Source: Microterricola viridarii (GTDB taxonomy: Bacteria > Actinomycetota > Actinomycetes > Actinomycetales > Microbacteriaceae). From it: a stretch of DNA of 64,000 bases. The notes below the pieces were generated by a model that made no database searches, had not been told where the DNA came from, and saw only the letters and a program-made list of their open reading frames with translations. Positions 17,650-25,805 of the stretch are shown here, piece after piece; the first letter of the stretch is position 1, and each line of letters begins with the position of its first letter. Both the position numbers and the translations under genes were made by a program. The stretch is from positions 1,612,001 to 1,676,000 of the forward strand of contig NZ_LT629742.1 in NCBI RefSeq assembly GCF_900104895.1, written 5' to 3'.

Positions 17650-19016
17650 TGTTGAACTTTGAGAGCCGCGTCGGCCCCGACTTCGGCGCCAACGGCCCCA
17701 GCTACCCCGACGCCGGCGTGCCCGAGTGGTACCGCGACGCCAAGCTCGGCTTCTTCGTGCACTGGGGCCTCTACTCGGTGCCCGCCTGGGGCACCCCGAC
17801 CGGCACCCGCAACGTGCCCGCCGAGGACGCCTACGCGCACCACCAGTACGCCGAGTGGTACGGCAACACCGTGCGCATCAAGGGCAGCCCCACCTGGGAG
17901 CGCCACCAGGATGTGTACGGCACCGGCACCAGTTACGAGGACCTCGCCGACCACTGGAACGCGGATGCCTTCGACCCGCAGGCCTTCGTCGGCTCGCTCG
18001 TCGACGCCGGCGCCCGCTACGTCATCCCGACCACCAAGCACCACGAGGGCTTCTGCCTGTGGGGCACGGAGACGACGCCGTTCAACGCCGTCAACCGCGG
18101 CCCGAAGCGCGACCTGATCAGCGAGATCGCCCGGGAGACCCGGGCGGCCGGCCAACGCTTCGGCGTCTACTTCTCCGGCGCACTCGACTGGCACGTCAGC
18201 GACTTCCCGCCGATCGAGTCGGACACCGACCTGTTCCGCTTCCGTCGCAACGACGAGAGGTTTGCCCGCTACAGCGCGGCCCAGCTCGAAGAGCTGATCG
18301 AGCGATTCGAACCCGACATCCTCTGGAACGACATCGACTGGCCCGACGGCGGCAAGGGACACGACCCCTACGCCGTCGCGGCCCTGCTCGAGCGCTACCT
18401 CGACGCCATTCCGCACGGCGTCGTCAACGACCGCTGGGGCGTGCCGTATCACGGCTTCATCACGCGCGAGTACCGGCACGTGGAGGACATCATCGAGCAG
18501 CCGTGGGAGTCCACCCGCGGCCTCGGCTACTCCTTCGGCTACAACCAGGTCGAGGGGCCGGAGCACACGCTCTCCGGCGACGCCCTCATCCGCCTGCTGG
18601 TCGACGTGGTGAGCAAGAACGGCAACCTGCTGATCAACGTCGGCCCCCGCGCAGACGGCTCCATCCCCGAGCTGCAGCAGCAGAGCATGGCCGCCATGGG
18701 CAGCTGGCTCCGCGGCAACGGCGAGGCCATCTACGGCACGCGCCCCTGGCGGCGCGCGGGGGAGTCCGGCCAGGCCGTCTCCTACACGCAGAACGCCGGA
18801 AAGCTCTACCTGCAGGCCAGCGACCCGGCCGCCGGCGAGGCCGCCCTGCCCGCGGAGTACCGCGAGGGAACGGCCGTGCACTGGCTCGGCCAGGGCGGGT
18901 CCCAGCCGGCCGAGGTGCTGGCGGCGACGCCGGGCTCCGGGGCGCGCCTGGTCGTGCCCGAGTCGCTCCGCGGCGAGGCCGTCGCGGTGGCCGTGCTCGC
19001 CGACCCGCTAGCGTGA
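17649..19016 (+). CDS. GH29 alpha-L-fucosidase-like glycosidase (second of two)
   Basis: This 455-aa GH29 protein is related to the one at 8166 but clearly diverged. It has KLGFFVHWGLYSVPAWG at residues 34-50, TTKHHEGFCLWGTE near 131 and FEPDILWNDIDWPDGG near 220, where the Asp of WND is the expected nucleophile. There is no signal peptide. It overlaps the M81 gene by one base and ends the importer operon, so it should act on imported sugar in the cytosol. The two GH29 enzymes may prefer different linkages. Its stop lies within the -10 box proposed for cutC. Confidence 0.88.
   Translation: MLNFESRVGPDFGANGPSYPDAGVPEWYRDAKLGFFVHWGLYSVPAWGTPTGTRNVPAEDAYAHHQYAEWYGNTVRIKGSPTWERHQDVYGTGTSYEDLADHWNADAFDPQAFVGSLVDAGARYVIPTTKHHEGFCLWGTETTPFNAVNRGPKRDLISEIARETRAAGQRFGVYFSGALDWHVSDFPPIESDTDLFRFRRNDERFARYSAAQLEELIERFEPDILWNDIDWPDGGKGHDPYAVAALLERYLDAIPHGVVNDRWGVPYHGFITREYRHVEDIIEQPWESTRGLGYSFGYNQVEGPEHTLSGDALIRLLVDVVSKNGNLLINVGPRADGSIPELQQQSMAAMGSWLRGNGEAIYGTRPWRRAGESGQAVSYTQNAGKLYLQASDPAAGEAALPAEYREGTAVHWLGQGGSQPAEVLAATPGSGARLVVPESLRGEAVAVAVLADPLA
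19009..19014 (+). promoter_or_regulatory. -10 box (TAGCGT) for cutC
   Basis: TAGCGT lies 7 nt upstream of the cutC ATG and overlaps the fucosidase stop codon. Confidence 0.4.
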
Positions 19017-19021
19017 GCAGC

Positions 19022-19774
19022 ATGACCTCGAAGAAGCACTCGCTCGAACTCGCCGTCCAGGACCTCGACGGGGCGCGCACGGCGCTCCGCGTCGGGGCGA
19101 CCCGGATCGAGCTCTGCGGGGCGCTCGGCGTCGGCGGGCTCACCCCGTCGATCGGCGCGGTCGAGCAGGCCGTCGAGGCGGCCCAGCTAGCCGGGGCCGC
19201 CGACTTCGTGCACGTTCTGGTGCGCCCGCGGCCGGGCGGTTTCGTGTACTCGGCTGACGAGGTCGACACGAGTATCCGCGACATCCGCGCGGTCCGCGCC
19301 GCCGGAGCGGCCGGCGTCGTGATCGGGGCGCTGACCGCGTCCGGTCTCGTCGACAAGGCCGTGACGGCCGAGTTGATCGCCGCCGCAGAAGGCATGCAGG
19401 TCACCTTCCACCGCGCCATCGACGCCGTCGAATCGCCGCTGCACACCGCCGACGTGCTGGTCGGCCTCGGGCTCAGCCGGGTGCTCACCTCCGGTGGTGC
19501 AGCGCGCAGCATCGACGGCATCGAGACCCTGACCGCTCTCAAGGCGCACGTCGGGGATCGCCTGCAGATCATGGCGGGCGGCGGAGTGCGCGTCGAGGAC
19601 ATCGGCGCGCTGCTCGCGGCCGGCCTCGACGCCGTGCACCTCTCCGCCAAGACCACCGTCGCCGACCCCTCGCCGAGCGGGCCGGGCGGCGGCGCCCAGA
19701 GCTACGACAGGACCGACGGCGACATCGCCGCCGCGGCAGCTGCCGCCGTGATGGCCGCTACGCTGGAGCCATGA
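19022..19774 (+). CDS. cutC: CutC-family TIM-barrel protein
   Basis: The 250-aa product matches the CutC family (LELAVQDLDGARTALRVGA, RIELCGALGVGGLTPS, VHVLVRPRPGGFVYS, VTFHRAIDAV, RVLTSGGA, IMAGGGVR). CutC was named for copper homeostasis in E. coli, but a direct copper role is disputed and the reaction is unknown. ATG 19022 is preferred; GTG 19013, in frame, is an alternative. It lies 5 nt after the fucosidase stop and may be read with the operon as well as from its own box. Its co-location with sugar genes may hint at a sugar-related role. Confidence 0.88.
   Translation: MTSKKHSLELAVQDLDGARTALRVGATRIELCGALGVGGLTPSIGAVEQAVEAAQLAGAADFVHVLVRPRPGGFVYSADEVDTSIRDIRAVRAAGAAGVVIGALTASGLVDKAVTAELIAAAEGMQVTFHRAIDAVESPLHTADVLVGLGLSRVLTSGGAARSIDGIETLTALKAHVGDRLQIMAGGGVRVEDIGALLAAGLDAVHLSAKTTVADPSPSGPGGGAQSYDRTDGDIAAAAAAAVMAATLEP
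19759..19764 (+). promoter_or_regulatory. -10 box (TACGCT) inside the cutC end
   Basis: TACGCT lies 6 nt upstream of the ATG at 19771, consistent with a leaderless transcript starting within the cutC coding sequence. Confidence 0.5.
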
Positions 19775-20256
19775 CCCGCGACCCCGACGACGATGCCCTG
19801 AGTTGGGCCGGCGAAGACGACCCGACGCTTGAGGGCGCAGGCCCGAAGACGCCGGAGAGCGGGCTCGCACCCGGCTGGAAGCCGGTCGGCGGCCCCGGCA
19901 AGATCGCCGGGCCGAGCGAGGCGACGCCCGAGCCTGAGGCCCAGACAGAGGCAGAGGATGCCGCGGCCGGCAGCTCCGTCGCCCTCGTCGTGCTTGGCAT
20001 CCTCGGCGGGGTCTACCTGCTCTACACAATCGGCTGGGCTCTCACCGCCGGCCGGATGCCGAACAGCGCCGCCGACCTGGTCGGAAGCTTCATGTTCACG
20101 CTCGGGCTCTGGCTCGCCGTGCTGGCACCGGCCGGCTGGTTCGCGCTCGTGTTCTGGCAGACGCGGGGACGCACGCTCCGCCGCATCCTGCTGCTCGTGC
20201 TCGGCGCGCTCGTGCTGATCCCATTGCCGTTCATCCTCGGGACAGGGGGCGCATGA
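19771..20256 (+). CDS. Small membrane protein of unknown function
   Basis: A 161-aa protein with an acidic, Pro/Gly-rich N-terminal 70 residues followed by three hydrophobic segments (about 73-95, 103-127 and 137-157). The orientation suggests a cytoplasmic N-terminal tail. It overlaps cutC by 4 bp and the next gene by 4 bp. I do not recognise the family. Confidence 0.75.
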   Translation: MTRDPDDDALSWAGEDDPTLEGAGPKTPESGLAPGWKPVGGPGKIAGPSEATPEPEAQTEAEDAAAGSSVALVVLGILGGVYLLYTIGWALTAGRMPNSAADLVGSFMFTLGLWLAVLAPAGWFALVFWQTRGRTLRRILLLVLGALVLIPLPFILGTGGA

Positions 20257-20630
20257 TGAGTGCATCCATCGAGGCCACCCCGGCCGAGCGCGGCACGCAC
20301 ACGCCGCTCTGGCTGGCGGCCACCATCGCCGTGTTCTTCGGCCTGTTCTACGCCTTCGACGTGTGGGAGGCCCTCGGCAACCTGCTCGCCATCCAGCAGA
20401 GCGCCAGCGCGCTCGGCGTGCCCATCACCGCGTACGGCTGGATCGTGCTGATCGCGGCCCTGGTGCTGCCGCTGGCCCTGTTCGGGCTCGCGTTCTGGCT
20501 GGGCCGCAACCGTGGCGCCCTGGCACTGGCGGCCTTCCTTTTCGTCGGCCTGTGCGTGTCAGCCGTCGCGTATCTCAACATCATCGGGGTTTTCGCTTTC
20601 GGGCCGATCCTCGACTTCTCCGGGGCCTGA
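20253..20630 (+). CDS. Small membrane protein, four predicted helices
   Basis: A 125-aa protein beginning MMSASIEATPAERGTHTP and followed by four hydrophobic stretches (about 19-43, 58-80, 86-104 and 108-123). The start overlaps the previous stop (ATGA), so the two membrane proteins are probably co-translated and may form one complex. The ATG at 20256 is an alternative start. Function unknown. Confidence 0.75.
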   Translation: MMSASIEATPAERGTHTPLWLAATIAVFFGLFYAFDVWEALGNLLAIQQSASALGVPITAYGWIVLIAALVLPLALFGLAFWLGRNRGALALAAFLFVGLCVSAVAYLNIIGVFAFGPILDFSGA

Positions 20631-20661
20631 TCCCCCGTCACGAGCACCCCTGACGCTCCAC

Positions 20662-20667
20662 TAAAGT
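20662..20667 (+). promoter_or_regulatory. -10 box (TAAAGT) of serA
   Basis: TAAAGT followed by GGGGGAG lies 98 nt upstream of the serA GTG, giving a leader of about 90 nt. The surrounding bases resemble the promoter at 8120. Confidence 0.45.
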
Positions 20668-20765
20668 GGGGGAGTATCAGCGCCCCAATGGCCGTGGCGC
20701 CCGAACCCGTCGTTCATTCCGCGTTCGATTCCGTCGCATCCGACCACAAAGGAAACTGATACATC

Positions 20766-22358
20766 GTGCCCAAGCCGATCGTGCTGATTGCCGAAGAACT
20801 GTCGCCCGCCACCGTCGATGCCCTCGGGCCCGACTTCGACGTTCGCTCCGTCGATGGAACCGACCGTCCCGCCCTGCTGGCAGCCCTCGCGGATGCCAAC
20901 GCCATCCTGGTGCGCTCCGCCACCAAGGTCGACGCCGAGGCCATCGCCGCGGCGCCGAAGCTGCAGGTCATCGCCCGTGCCGGCGTCGGCCTCGACAACG
21001 TCGACATCAAGTCGGCCACGACGGCTGGCGTCATGGTCGTCAACGCGCCGACCTCCAACATCATCTCGGCCGCCGAGCTGACCGTCGGCCACATCCTGAG
21101 CCTCGCCCGCCACATCCCCGCCGCGCACAACGCGCTCGCGCAGGGCCAGTGGAAGCGCTCCGCCTACACCGGCACCGAGCTGTACGAGAAGACCGTCGGC
21201 ATCATCGGCCTCGGCCGCATCGGCGCGCTGATCACCGCACGCCTGCAGTCCTTCGGCGTCAACGTCATCGCCTACGACCCCTACATCACCTCGGCCCGCG
21301 CCCAGCAGCTCGGCGTGACCCCGGTCTCGCTCGACGAGCTGCTCGAGCAGAGCGACTTCATCACCATCCACATGCCGCGCACGCCGGAGACGATCGGCAT
21401 GATCAGCACCCCGCAGTTCGCGAAGATGAAGAAGACGGCATACATCGTCAACGTCGCCCGCGGCGGACTCATCGACGAGGACGCGCTGCACACGGCGCTC
21501 ACCGACGGCGAGATCGCCGGCGCCGGCCTCGACGTGTTCGTCACCGAGCCGCCCGTCGAATCCCCGCTGCTCGCCCTGCCGAACGTCATCGTCACCCCGC
21601 ACCTGGGTGCGTCCACCGACGAGGCCCAGGAGAAGGCCGGCGTCTCCGTCGCCAAGTCGGTGCGCCTGGCCCTGGCCGGCGAGCTGGTCCCGGATGCCGT
21701 CAACGTCGCCGGCGGCATCATCGACCCGTACGTGCGCCCCGGCATCCCGCTCGTCGAGAAGCTCGGCCAGGTGTTCTCCGGCGTCGCGCACAGCAGCCCG
21801 CTGACCAGCGTCGACGTCGAGGTGCACGGCGAGCTCTCCGGCTACGACGTCAGCGTGCTCAAGCTCGCCGCACTCAAGGGCATCTTCACCAACGTCGTCA
21901 GCGAGACCGTCTCCTACGTGAACGCGCCGCTGCTCGCCGAGCAGCGCGGCATCACGGTGCGCCTGATCACGGACGCCGTCTCCGACGAGTACCGCAACGT
22001 CATCACGCTGCGCGGCGCGCTGGCCGACGGCACGCAGGTCTCGGTCTCTGGCACCCTGACCGGCACCAAGCAGATCGAGAAGATCGTCGAGATCAACGGC
22101 TACGGCGTCGAGATCCCGATCGCCCAGCACCACATCGTCATGATCTACACCGACCGCCCCGGAATCGTCGCCGTCTACGGCGCCGAGTTCGGCGAGGCCG
22201 GCATCAACATCGCCGGCATGCAGATCGCCCGCCACGAGGCCGGCGGCCAGGCGCTCAGCGTGCTGACCGTCGACTCGCCCGTGCCGGACGGACTGCTCGC
22301 GACCGTGCGGGAGCGCATCTCCGCCGACGTCATGGTGGAGATCGACATCACCGAGTAG
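20766..22358 (+). CDS. serA: D-3-phosphoglycerate dehydrogenase
   Basis: SerA oxidises 3-phosphoglycerate with NAD, the first step of serine synthesis. The 530-aa length fits the long actinobacterial form: substrate and Rossmann domains (residues 1-310), an intervening domain (about 320-450) and a C-terminal ACT domain (IVMIYTDRPGIVAVYG onward) that senses serine. Catalytic features are GIIGLGRIGALI (NAD), NVARGGLIDE (Arg), VTEPPVES (Glu) and TPHLGASTDEAQ (His). The GTG start follows AAAGGA. In many actinobacteria serA follows ilvC directly; here 12.7 kb of sugar genes separate them. Confidence 0.96.
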   Translation: MPKPIVLIAEELSPATVDALGPDFDVRSVDGTDRPALLAALADANAILVRSATKVDAEAIAAAPKLQVIARAGVGLDNVDIKSATTAGVMVVNAPTSNIISAAELTVGHILSLARHIPAAHNALAQGQWKRSAYTGTELYEKTVGIIGLGRIGALITARLQSFGVNVIAYDPYITSARAQQLGVTPVSLDELLEQSDFITIHMPRTPETIGMISTPQFAKMKKTAYIVNVARGGLIDEDALHTALTDGEIAGAGLDVFVTEPPVESPLLALPNVIVTPHLGASTDEAQEKAGVSVAKSVRLALAGELVPDAVNVAGGIIDPYVRPGIPLVEKLGQVFSGVAHSSPLTSVDVEVHGELSGYDVSVLKLAALKGIFTNVVSETVSYVNAPLLAEQRGITVRLITDAVSDEYRNVITLRGALADGTQVSVSGTLTGTKQIEKIVEINGYGVEIPIAQHHIVMIYTDRPGIVAVYGAEFGEAGINIAGMQIARHEAGGQALSVLTVDSPVPDGLLATVRERISADVMVEIDITE

Positions 22359-22370
22359 GACGCCTCGCGC

Positions 22371-22416
22371 CAACAGGGATGGCCCCCAGATCACGATCTG
22401 GGGGCCATCCCTGTTG
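22371..22416 (+). terminator. Terminator after serA
   Basis: A perfect 21-bp inverted repeat with a 4-nt loop lies 12 nt after the serA stop. There is no strong T run, but the stem is exceptionally stable. Confidence 0.75.
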
Positions 22417-22440
22417 TGCGCGCCTCGCGCGGGGCGCGGT

Positions 22441-22600
22441 GGTCGAGTAGGCCCGCCAGGGCCGTGGCGAGGCCCGGTTATCGGCGGGGGAGTGAGTCCC
22501 GTGCGGGGTCTCGATACGCTCGTTCCTCGCTACTCGACCAGCGGTCGAGGCCCCGTCGCATGGTGGCTGGAGGGAGCGCCAGCGACCGAAGCCCTGAGCG
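22441..22600. repeat. Composite dispersed repeat (inverted-repeat element plus REP-like arm)
   Basis: GGTCGAGTAG (22441-22450) and CTACTCGACC (22530-22539) are exact inverted copies bounding 99 bp, with a CGATACGCTCGTTCCTCGC segment inside. Just after it, 22565-22595 holds one arm of the repeat that builds the array at 34.1-35.4 kb, in reverse orientation (AGGGAGCGCCAGCGACCGAA). The stretch has no gene and lies between the convergent serA and AGCS genes. Confidence 0.75.
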
Positions 22601-22623
22601 TCCCGCGGGCCGGCGGAGCGCGC

Positions 22624-24114
22624 CTAGCGCCGCCCGTGCAGGTGGTCGCGGTGCGTCTCGTCGCGCAGCACCGGGATGGTGCCCGTGACGGACTGCTCGT
22701 CGACCCAGCACTCGATGCCGTCGAGGTCGGGCATGCGGGACTGTGTGAACACCGGGTCGTGCCCGGCCCGGCGCTGGCTGGTGTAGTCCTTCAGCAGGCG
22801 GAATGCCACCCCGGAGAGCAGCATGATCGCGATCAGGTTCACCATCGCCATCAGGCCCATGATGCCGTCGGCCGTGTTCCAGACGAGGTCGGCGGATGCC
22901 ACGGAGCCGAACAGGATGACGGCCACGGCGACGATCCGGTAGCCGGTGAGCACTGAGCGCTTCGTGGTGATGAACTCGATGTTCGACTCTCCGTAGTAGT
23001 AGTTGCCGAGGATCGAGCTGAACGCGAGCAGGAAGATGATCACGCTGAGGAGCACGTTCGACCAGGAGCCCAGATTGGACACGATGGCGTCCTGGGTGAG
23101 CCCGATGCCGCGGCTGGCCCCGGCCAGGTCCGGTGTCGAGACGAGGATGATGAACGCCGTGATGGAGCAGATCAGGAACGTGTCGAAGTAGACGCCGAGG
23201 GTCTGCACGAGGCCCTGCTTGACCGGGTGGGTGACGGCGGCGGAGGCGCCCGCGTTCGGGGCCGAGCCGAGCCCGGCCTCGTTGGAGAACATGCCGCGCT
23301 TGACGCCCGTCATGATGATCGTGCCGATCGTCGCGCCGATCACCTCGTTGTAGCCGAATGCCTGCGTGAAGATCGAGGCGAACACCTCGGGCAGCTTCTC
23401 GATGTTCATGGCCACGATGACGAGGCCGACGAGCAGGTAGAGCAGCGCCATCAGCGGCACGACGGCCTGGGTGACGGAGGCGATGCGGCGCACCCCGCCG
23501 AAGACGACGAGCCCGGTCAGCGCGGCCAGGACGATGCCGATCGCCCAGCCGAGCCAGCCGGGCACCTCGCCGCCGAGGCTGGAGCCGACGGTCGCCGCGA
23601 TCGTGTTGGCCTGCAGAGAGCTGAACGCGAGTGGGAAGCAGAGGATCAGGATGACGGCGAAGACGACGCCCATCCAGCGCGCCTTGAGGCCGTGCTGCAT
23701 GTAGTAGGCCGGGCCGCCGCGGAACCCGGTCGCGTCCTTGACCTTGTACGTCTGGCCGAGCGTCGACTCGACGAAGCTCGACGCGCCGCCGATGAACGCC
23801 ATCGCCCACATCCAGAACACCGCGCCGGGGCCGCCGATCGCAATCGCCGTGCCGACACCGGCGATGTTGCCGACGCCGACGCGGGAGGCTGCGGAGATCG
23901 TGAACGCCTGGAACGCCGAGACCGATTGCGGCTTGCCGTCCGCGTCGCGCGGGGTCTTGTCGGTGAGGGTGCGGAGCATCTCCGGGATCAGGCGAAACTG
24001 CACCACCCCGCTGCGGATCGTGAAGTACAGGCCGAGCCCCACGACGACCGGCAACACGATCCATGTCCAGAACTGGTCACCGATGGTCGCGACGAGGTCA
24101 GAGAGTGCATCCAT
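22624..24114 (-). CDS. Alanine/glycine:cation symporter (AGCS family)
   Basis: A 496-aa inner-membrane transporter with about ten helices that should import alanine or glycine with Na+ or H+. Family signatures include SRVGVGNIAGVGTAIAIGGP near residue 78, FRGGPAYYMQHGL, GVKRGMFSNEAGLGSAPN and FSSILGNYYYGE. The last 50 residues are a hydrophilic tail. I chose ATG 24114 because a -10-like CATACT lies 6 nt before it; an in-frame start at 24141 lies upstream of that box. It converges on serA and is divergent from nusA. Confidence 0.92.
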   Translation of the reverse strand: MDALSDLVATIGDQFWTWIVLPVVVGLGLYFTIRSGVVQFRLIPEMLRTLTDKTPRDADGKPQSVSAFQAFTISAASRVGVGNIAGVGTAIAIGGPGAVFWMWAMAFIGGASSFVESTLGQTYKVKDATGFRGGPAYYMQHGLKARWMGVVFAVILILCFPLAFSSLQANTIAATVGSSLGGEVPGWLGWAIGIVLAALTGLVVFGGVRRIASVTQAVVPLMALLYLLVGLVIVAMNIEKLPEVFASIFTQAFGYNEVIGATIGTIIMTGVKRGMFSNEAGLGSAPNAGASAAVTHPVKQGLVQTLGVYFDTFLICSITAFIILVSTPDLAGASRGIGLTQDAIVSNLGSWSNVLLSVIIFLLAFSSILGNYYYGESNIEFITTKRSVLTGYRIVAVAVILFGSVASADLVWNTADGIMGLMAMVNLIAIMLLSGVAFRLLKDYTSQRRAGHDPVFTQSRMPDLDGIECWVDEQSVTGTIPVLRDETHRDHLHGRR

Positions 24115-24120
24115 CTGCCC

Positions 24121-24126
24121 AGTATG
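24121..24126 (-). promoter_or_regulatory. -10 box (CATACT) of the AGCS gene
   Basis: On the minus strand CATACT is separated from the ATG at 24114 by 6 nt, suggesting a leaderless transcript. Confidence 0.4.
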
Positions 24127-24236
24127 ACTGGGGCCCGTCAAATGATGGGAATTCCTCGACAGTCCGGGCTCGGCGCCCCAGAAATGTCGCGCCGTGGTGT
24201 CGAACGGCCCGAGAGTCAGCTAACGTAGATCGGTAC

Positions 24237-24260
24237 GCCACCGCACGCTTTTGCGGTGGC
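24237..24260 (+). promoter_or_regulatory. Hairpin in the nusA leader
   Basis: GCCACCGCA (24237-24245) and TGCGGTGGC (24252-24260) form a 9-bp stem with a 6-nt loop, ending 26 nt before the nusA ATG. A -10-like TAACGT lies upstream near 24221. A stem-loop here could let NusA regulate its own operon, but this is inference. Confidence 0.45.
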
Positions 24261-24286
24261 GAGAATGTGAATAGAGGAGGCCGGCA

Positions 24287-25282
24287 ATGGACATCGACCT
24301 CAGCGTCCTGCGTCAGATGGAACGCGAGAAGGAAATCCCCTTCGACGAGCTCGTGGAGATTATCGAGCAGGCGATCCTGACCGCATATGTCAAGCACGTC
24401 AACCCCGAATCGCACGGTCACGTGGATCCGCAGGGAGTGCGCGTCGAGCTGAACCGGAAGAGCGGCCACATCGCCGTCATGGTTCCCGAGCTCGACGAAG
24501 AAGGCAACATCATCGGCGAGTCCGAGGATGTTCCCAATGACTTCGGCCGCATCGCGGCTTTCGCCGCCAAGCAGGTCATCAACCAGCGCCTGCGCGACCT
24601 CGCGGATGACGCGGTGCTCGGCGAGTTCCGCGGGCGCGAGGGCGACATCATCGCCGGCGTGATCCAGCAGGGCCCGAACCCGCGTATGATCCACGTCGAC
24701 CTCGGCACGATCGAGGCGATCCTGCCCCCAGAGGAGCAGGTTCCCGGCGAGGAGTACAAGCACGGCCAGCGCATCCGCGTCTTCGTGACGAGCGTTGCCA
24801 AGGGGGCAAAGGGCCCGCAGATCACCGTGTCTCGCACCCACCCCTCGCTCGTGCGCAAGCTCTTCGCACTGGAGGTCCCCGAGATCGCCAGCGGCGTCGT
24901 GGAGATCGTCTCGCTCGCCCGCGAGGCCGGCCACCGCACGAAGATCGCCGTGCGGGCGACCGAGCCCGGCGTCAACGCCAAGGGCGCCTGCATCGGCGAG
25001 CTCGGCCAGCGCGTGCGCGCGGTGACCGCGGAGCTCAACAACGAGAAGATCGACATCGTCGACTACTCGGCCGACCTGCCCGCCTTCGTCGCCAGCGCGC
25101 TGTCGCCGGCCAAGGTGACCAGTGCGTTCGTGATCGACGAGGCCACCAAGGCCGTTCGCGCGCTCGTGCCCGACTACCAGCTCTCGCTGGCGATCGGCAA
25201 GGAGGGGCAGAACGCCCGCCTGGCGGCGAAGCTGACTGGCGCGAAAATCGACATCCAGCCGGACTCCATCCTCGAGGACTGA
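24287..25282 (+). CDS. nusA: Transcription termination/antitermination factor NusA
   Basis: NusA binds RNA polymerase and nascent RNA and controls pausing, termination and antitermination. The 331-aa product has the N-terminal polymerase-binding domain (1-115), an S1 domain (about 118-185) and two KH domains (KH1 with RTHPSLVRKLFALEVPEI and GACIGELGQRVRAV; KH2 with SLAIGKEGQNARLAAKLTG). The acidic repeats of proteobacterial NusA are absent, as usual in actinobacteria. AGAGGAGG precedes the ATG. The usual upstream partner rimP is missing here; the divergent AGCS gene takes its place. Confidence 0.97.
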   Translation: MDIDLSVLRQMEREKEIPFDELVEIIEQAILTAYVKHVNPESHGHVDPQGVRVELNRKSGHIAVMVPELDEEGNIIGESEDVPNDFGRIAAFAAKQVINQRLRDLADDAVLGEFRGREGDIIAGVIQQGPNPRMIHVDLGTIEAILPPEEQVPGEEYKHGQRIRVFVTSVAKGAKGPQITVSRTHPSLVRKLFALEVPEIASGVVEIVSLAREAGHRTKIAVRATEPGVNAKGACIGELGQRVRAVTAELNNEKIDIVDYSADLPAFVASALSPAKVTSAFVIDEATKAVRALVPDYQLSLAIGKEGQNARLAAKLTGAKIDIQPDSILED

Positions 25283-25457
25283 GTGGATGCCGGTCGTGCC
25301 GGCGGCCACGTCGCGCTAGCGATGTGAAAGTCGGCAGCCAAACATCAAGAAATCTCTGGAACGTGTTCCCCTGGCCTTCCTCCCGCACCGATCCCGGCGC
25401 GGGAGGGGGCCTGGCCCCGACACGCCAGGTCGGCCCGACTGAACAGTGAGTGCTACG

Positions 25458-25715
25458 ATGGAACCCGTTAGAACGTGCGTTGCTTGCCGTTCACGCGCTC
25501 CGAAATCCTCACTTCTGAGGGTTGTTGCCCGGGAATCAGAACTTGTTGTCGATGACAATGCCGTTCTGCCGGGGAGGGGTGCGTGGCTGCATCCGACGAT
25601 CGAGTGCTACCGCGTGGCAGTGCAGCGTCGGGCCTTCGGGCGTGCGCTGCGAGTGACGAGCGCACTCGACACGATCACCTTAGAGAACAGGCTGAATGGC
25701 ACCGTGAACATCTAA
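25458..25715 (+). CDS. ylxR: YlxR-family (DUF448) nucleic-acid-binding protein
   Basis: A short basic protein with RTCVACRSRAPKSSLLRVV at the start and LPGRGAWLHPTIECY in the middle, the hallmark of YlxR, encoded between nusA and infB in most Gram-positive bacteria. YlxR has been reported to bind the RNase P RNA in other species. I use ATG 25458 because the conserved family start is close to MEPVRTCV; GTG 25446, in frame, is an alternative. The 175 nt before it hold a GC-rich inverted repeat near 25373-25416 and no gene. Confidence 0.9.
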   Translation: MEPVRTCVACRSRAPKSSLLRVVARESELVVDDNAVLPGRGAWLHPTIECYRVAVQRRAFGRALRVTSALDTITLENRLNGTVNI

Positions 25716-25805
25716 TGAGTAACAACTAATGAGCGGCTCAAAATGAGTCCCGTCCGTTACTAACGGTTTGCCCCTTTCCGGGTGCAGACCCGGAACAGGA
25801 GAATT

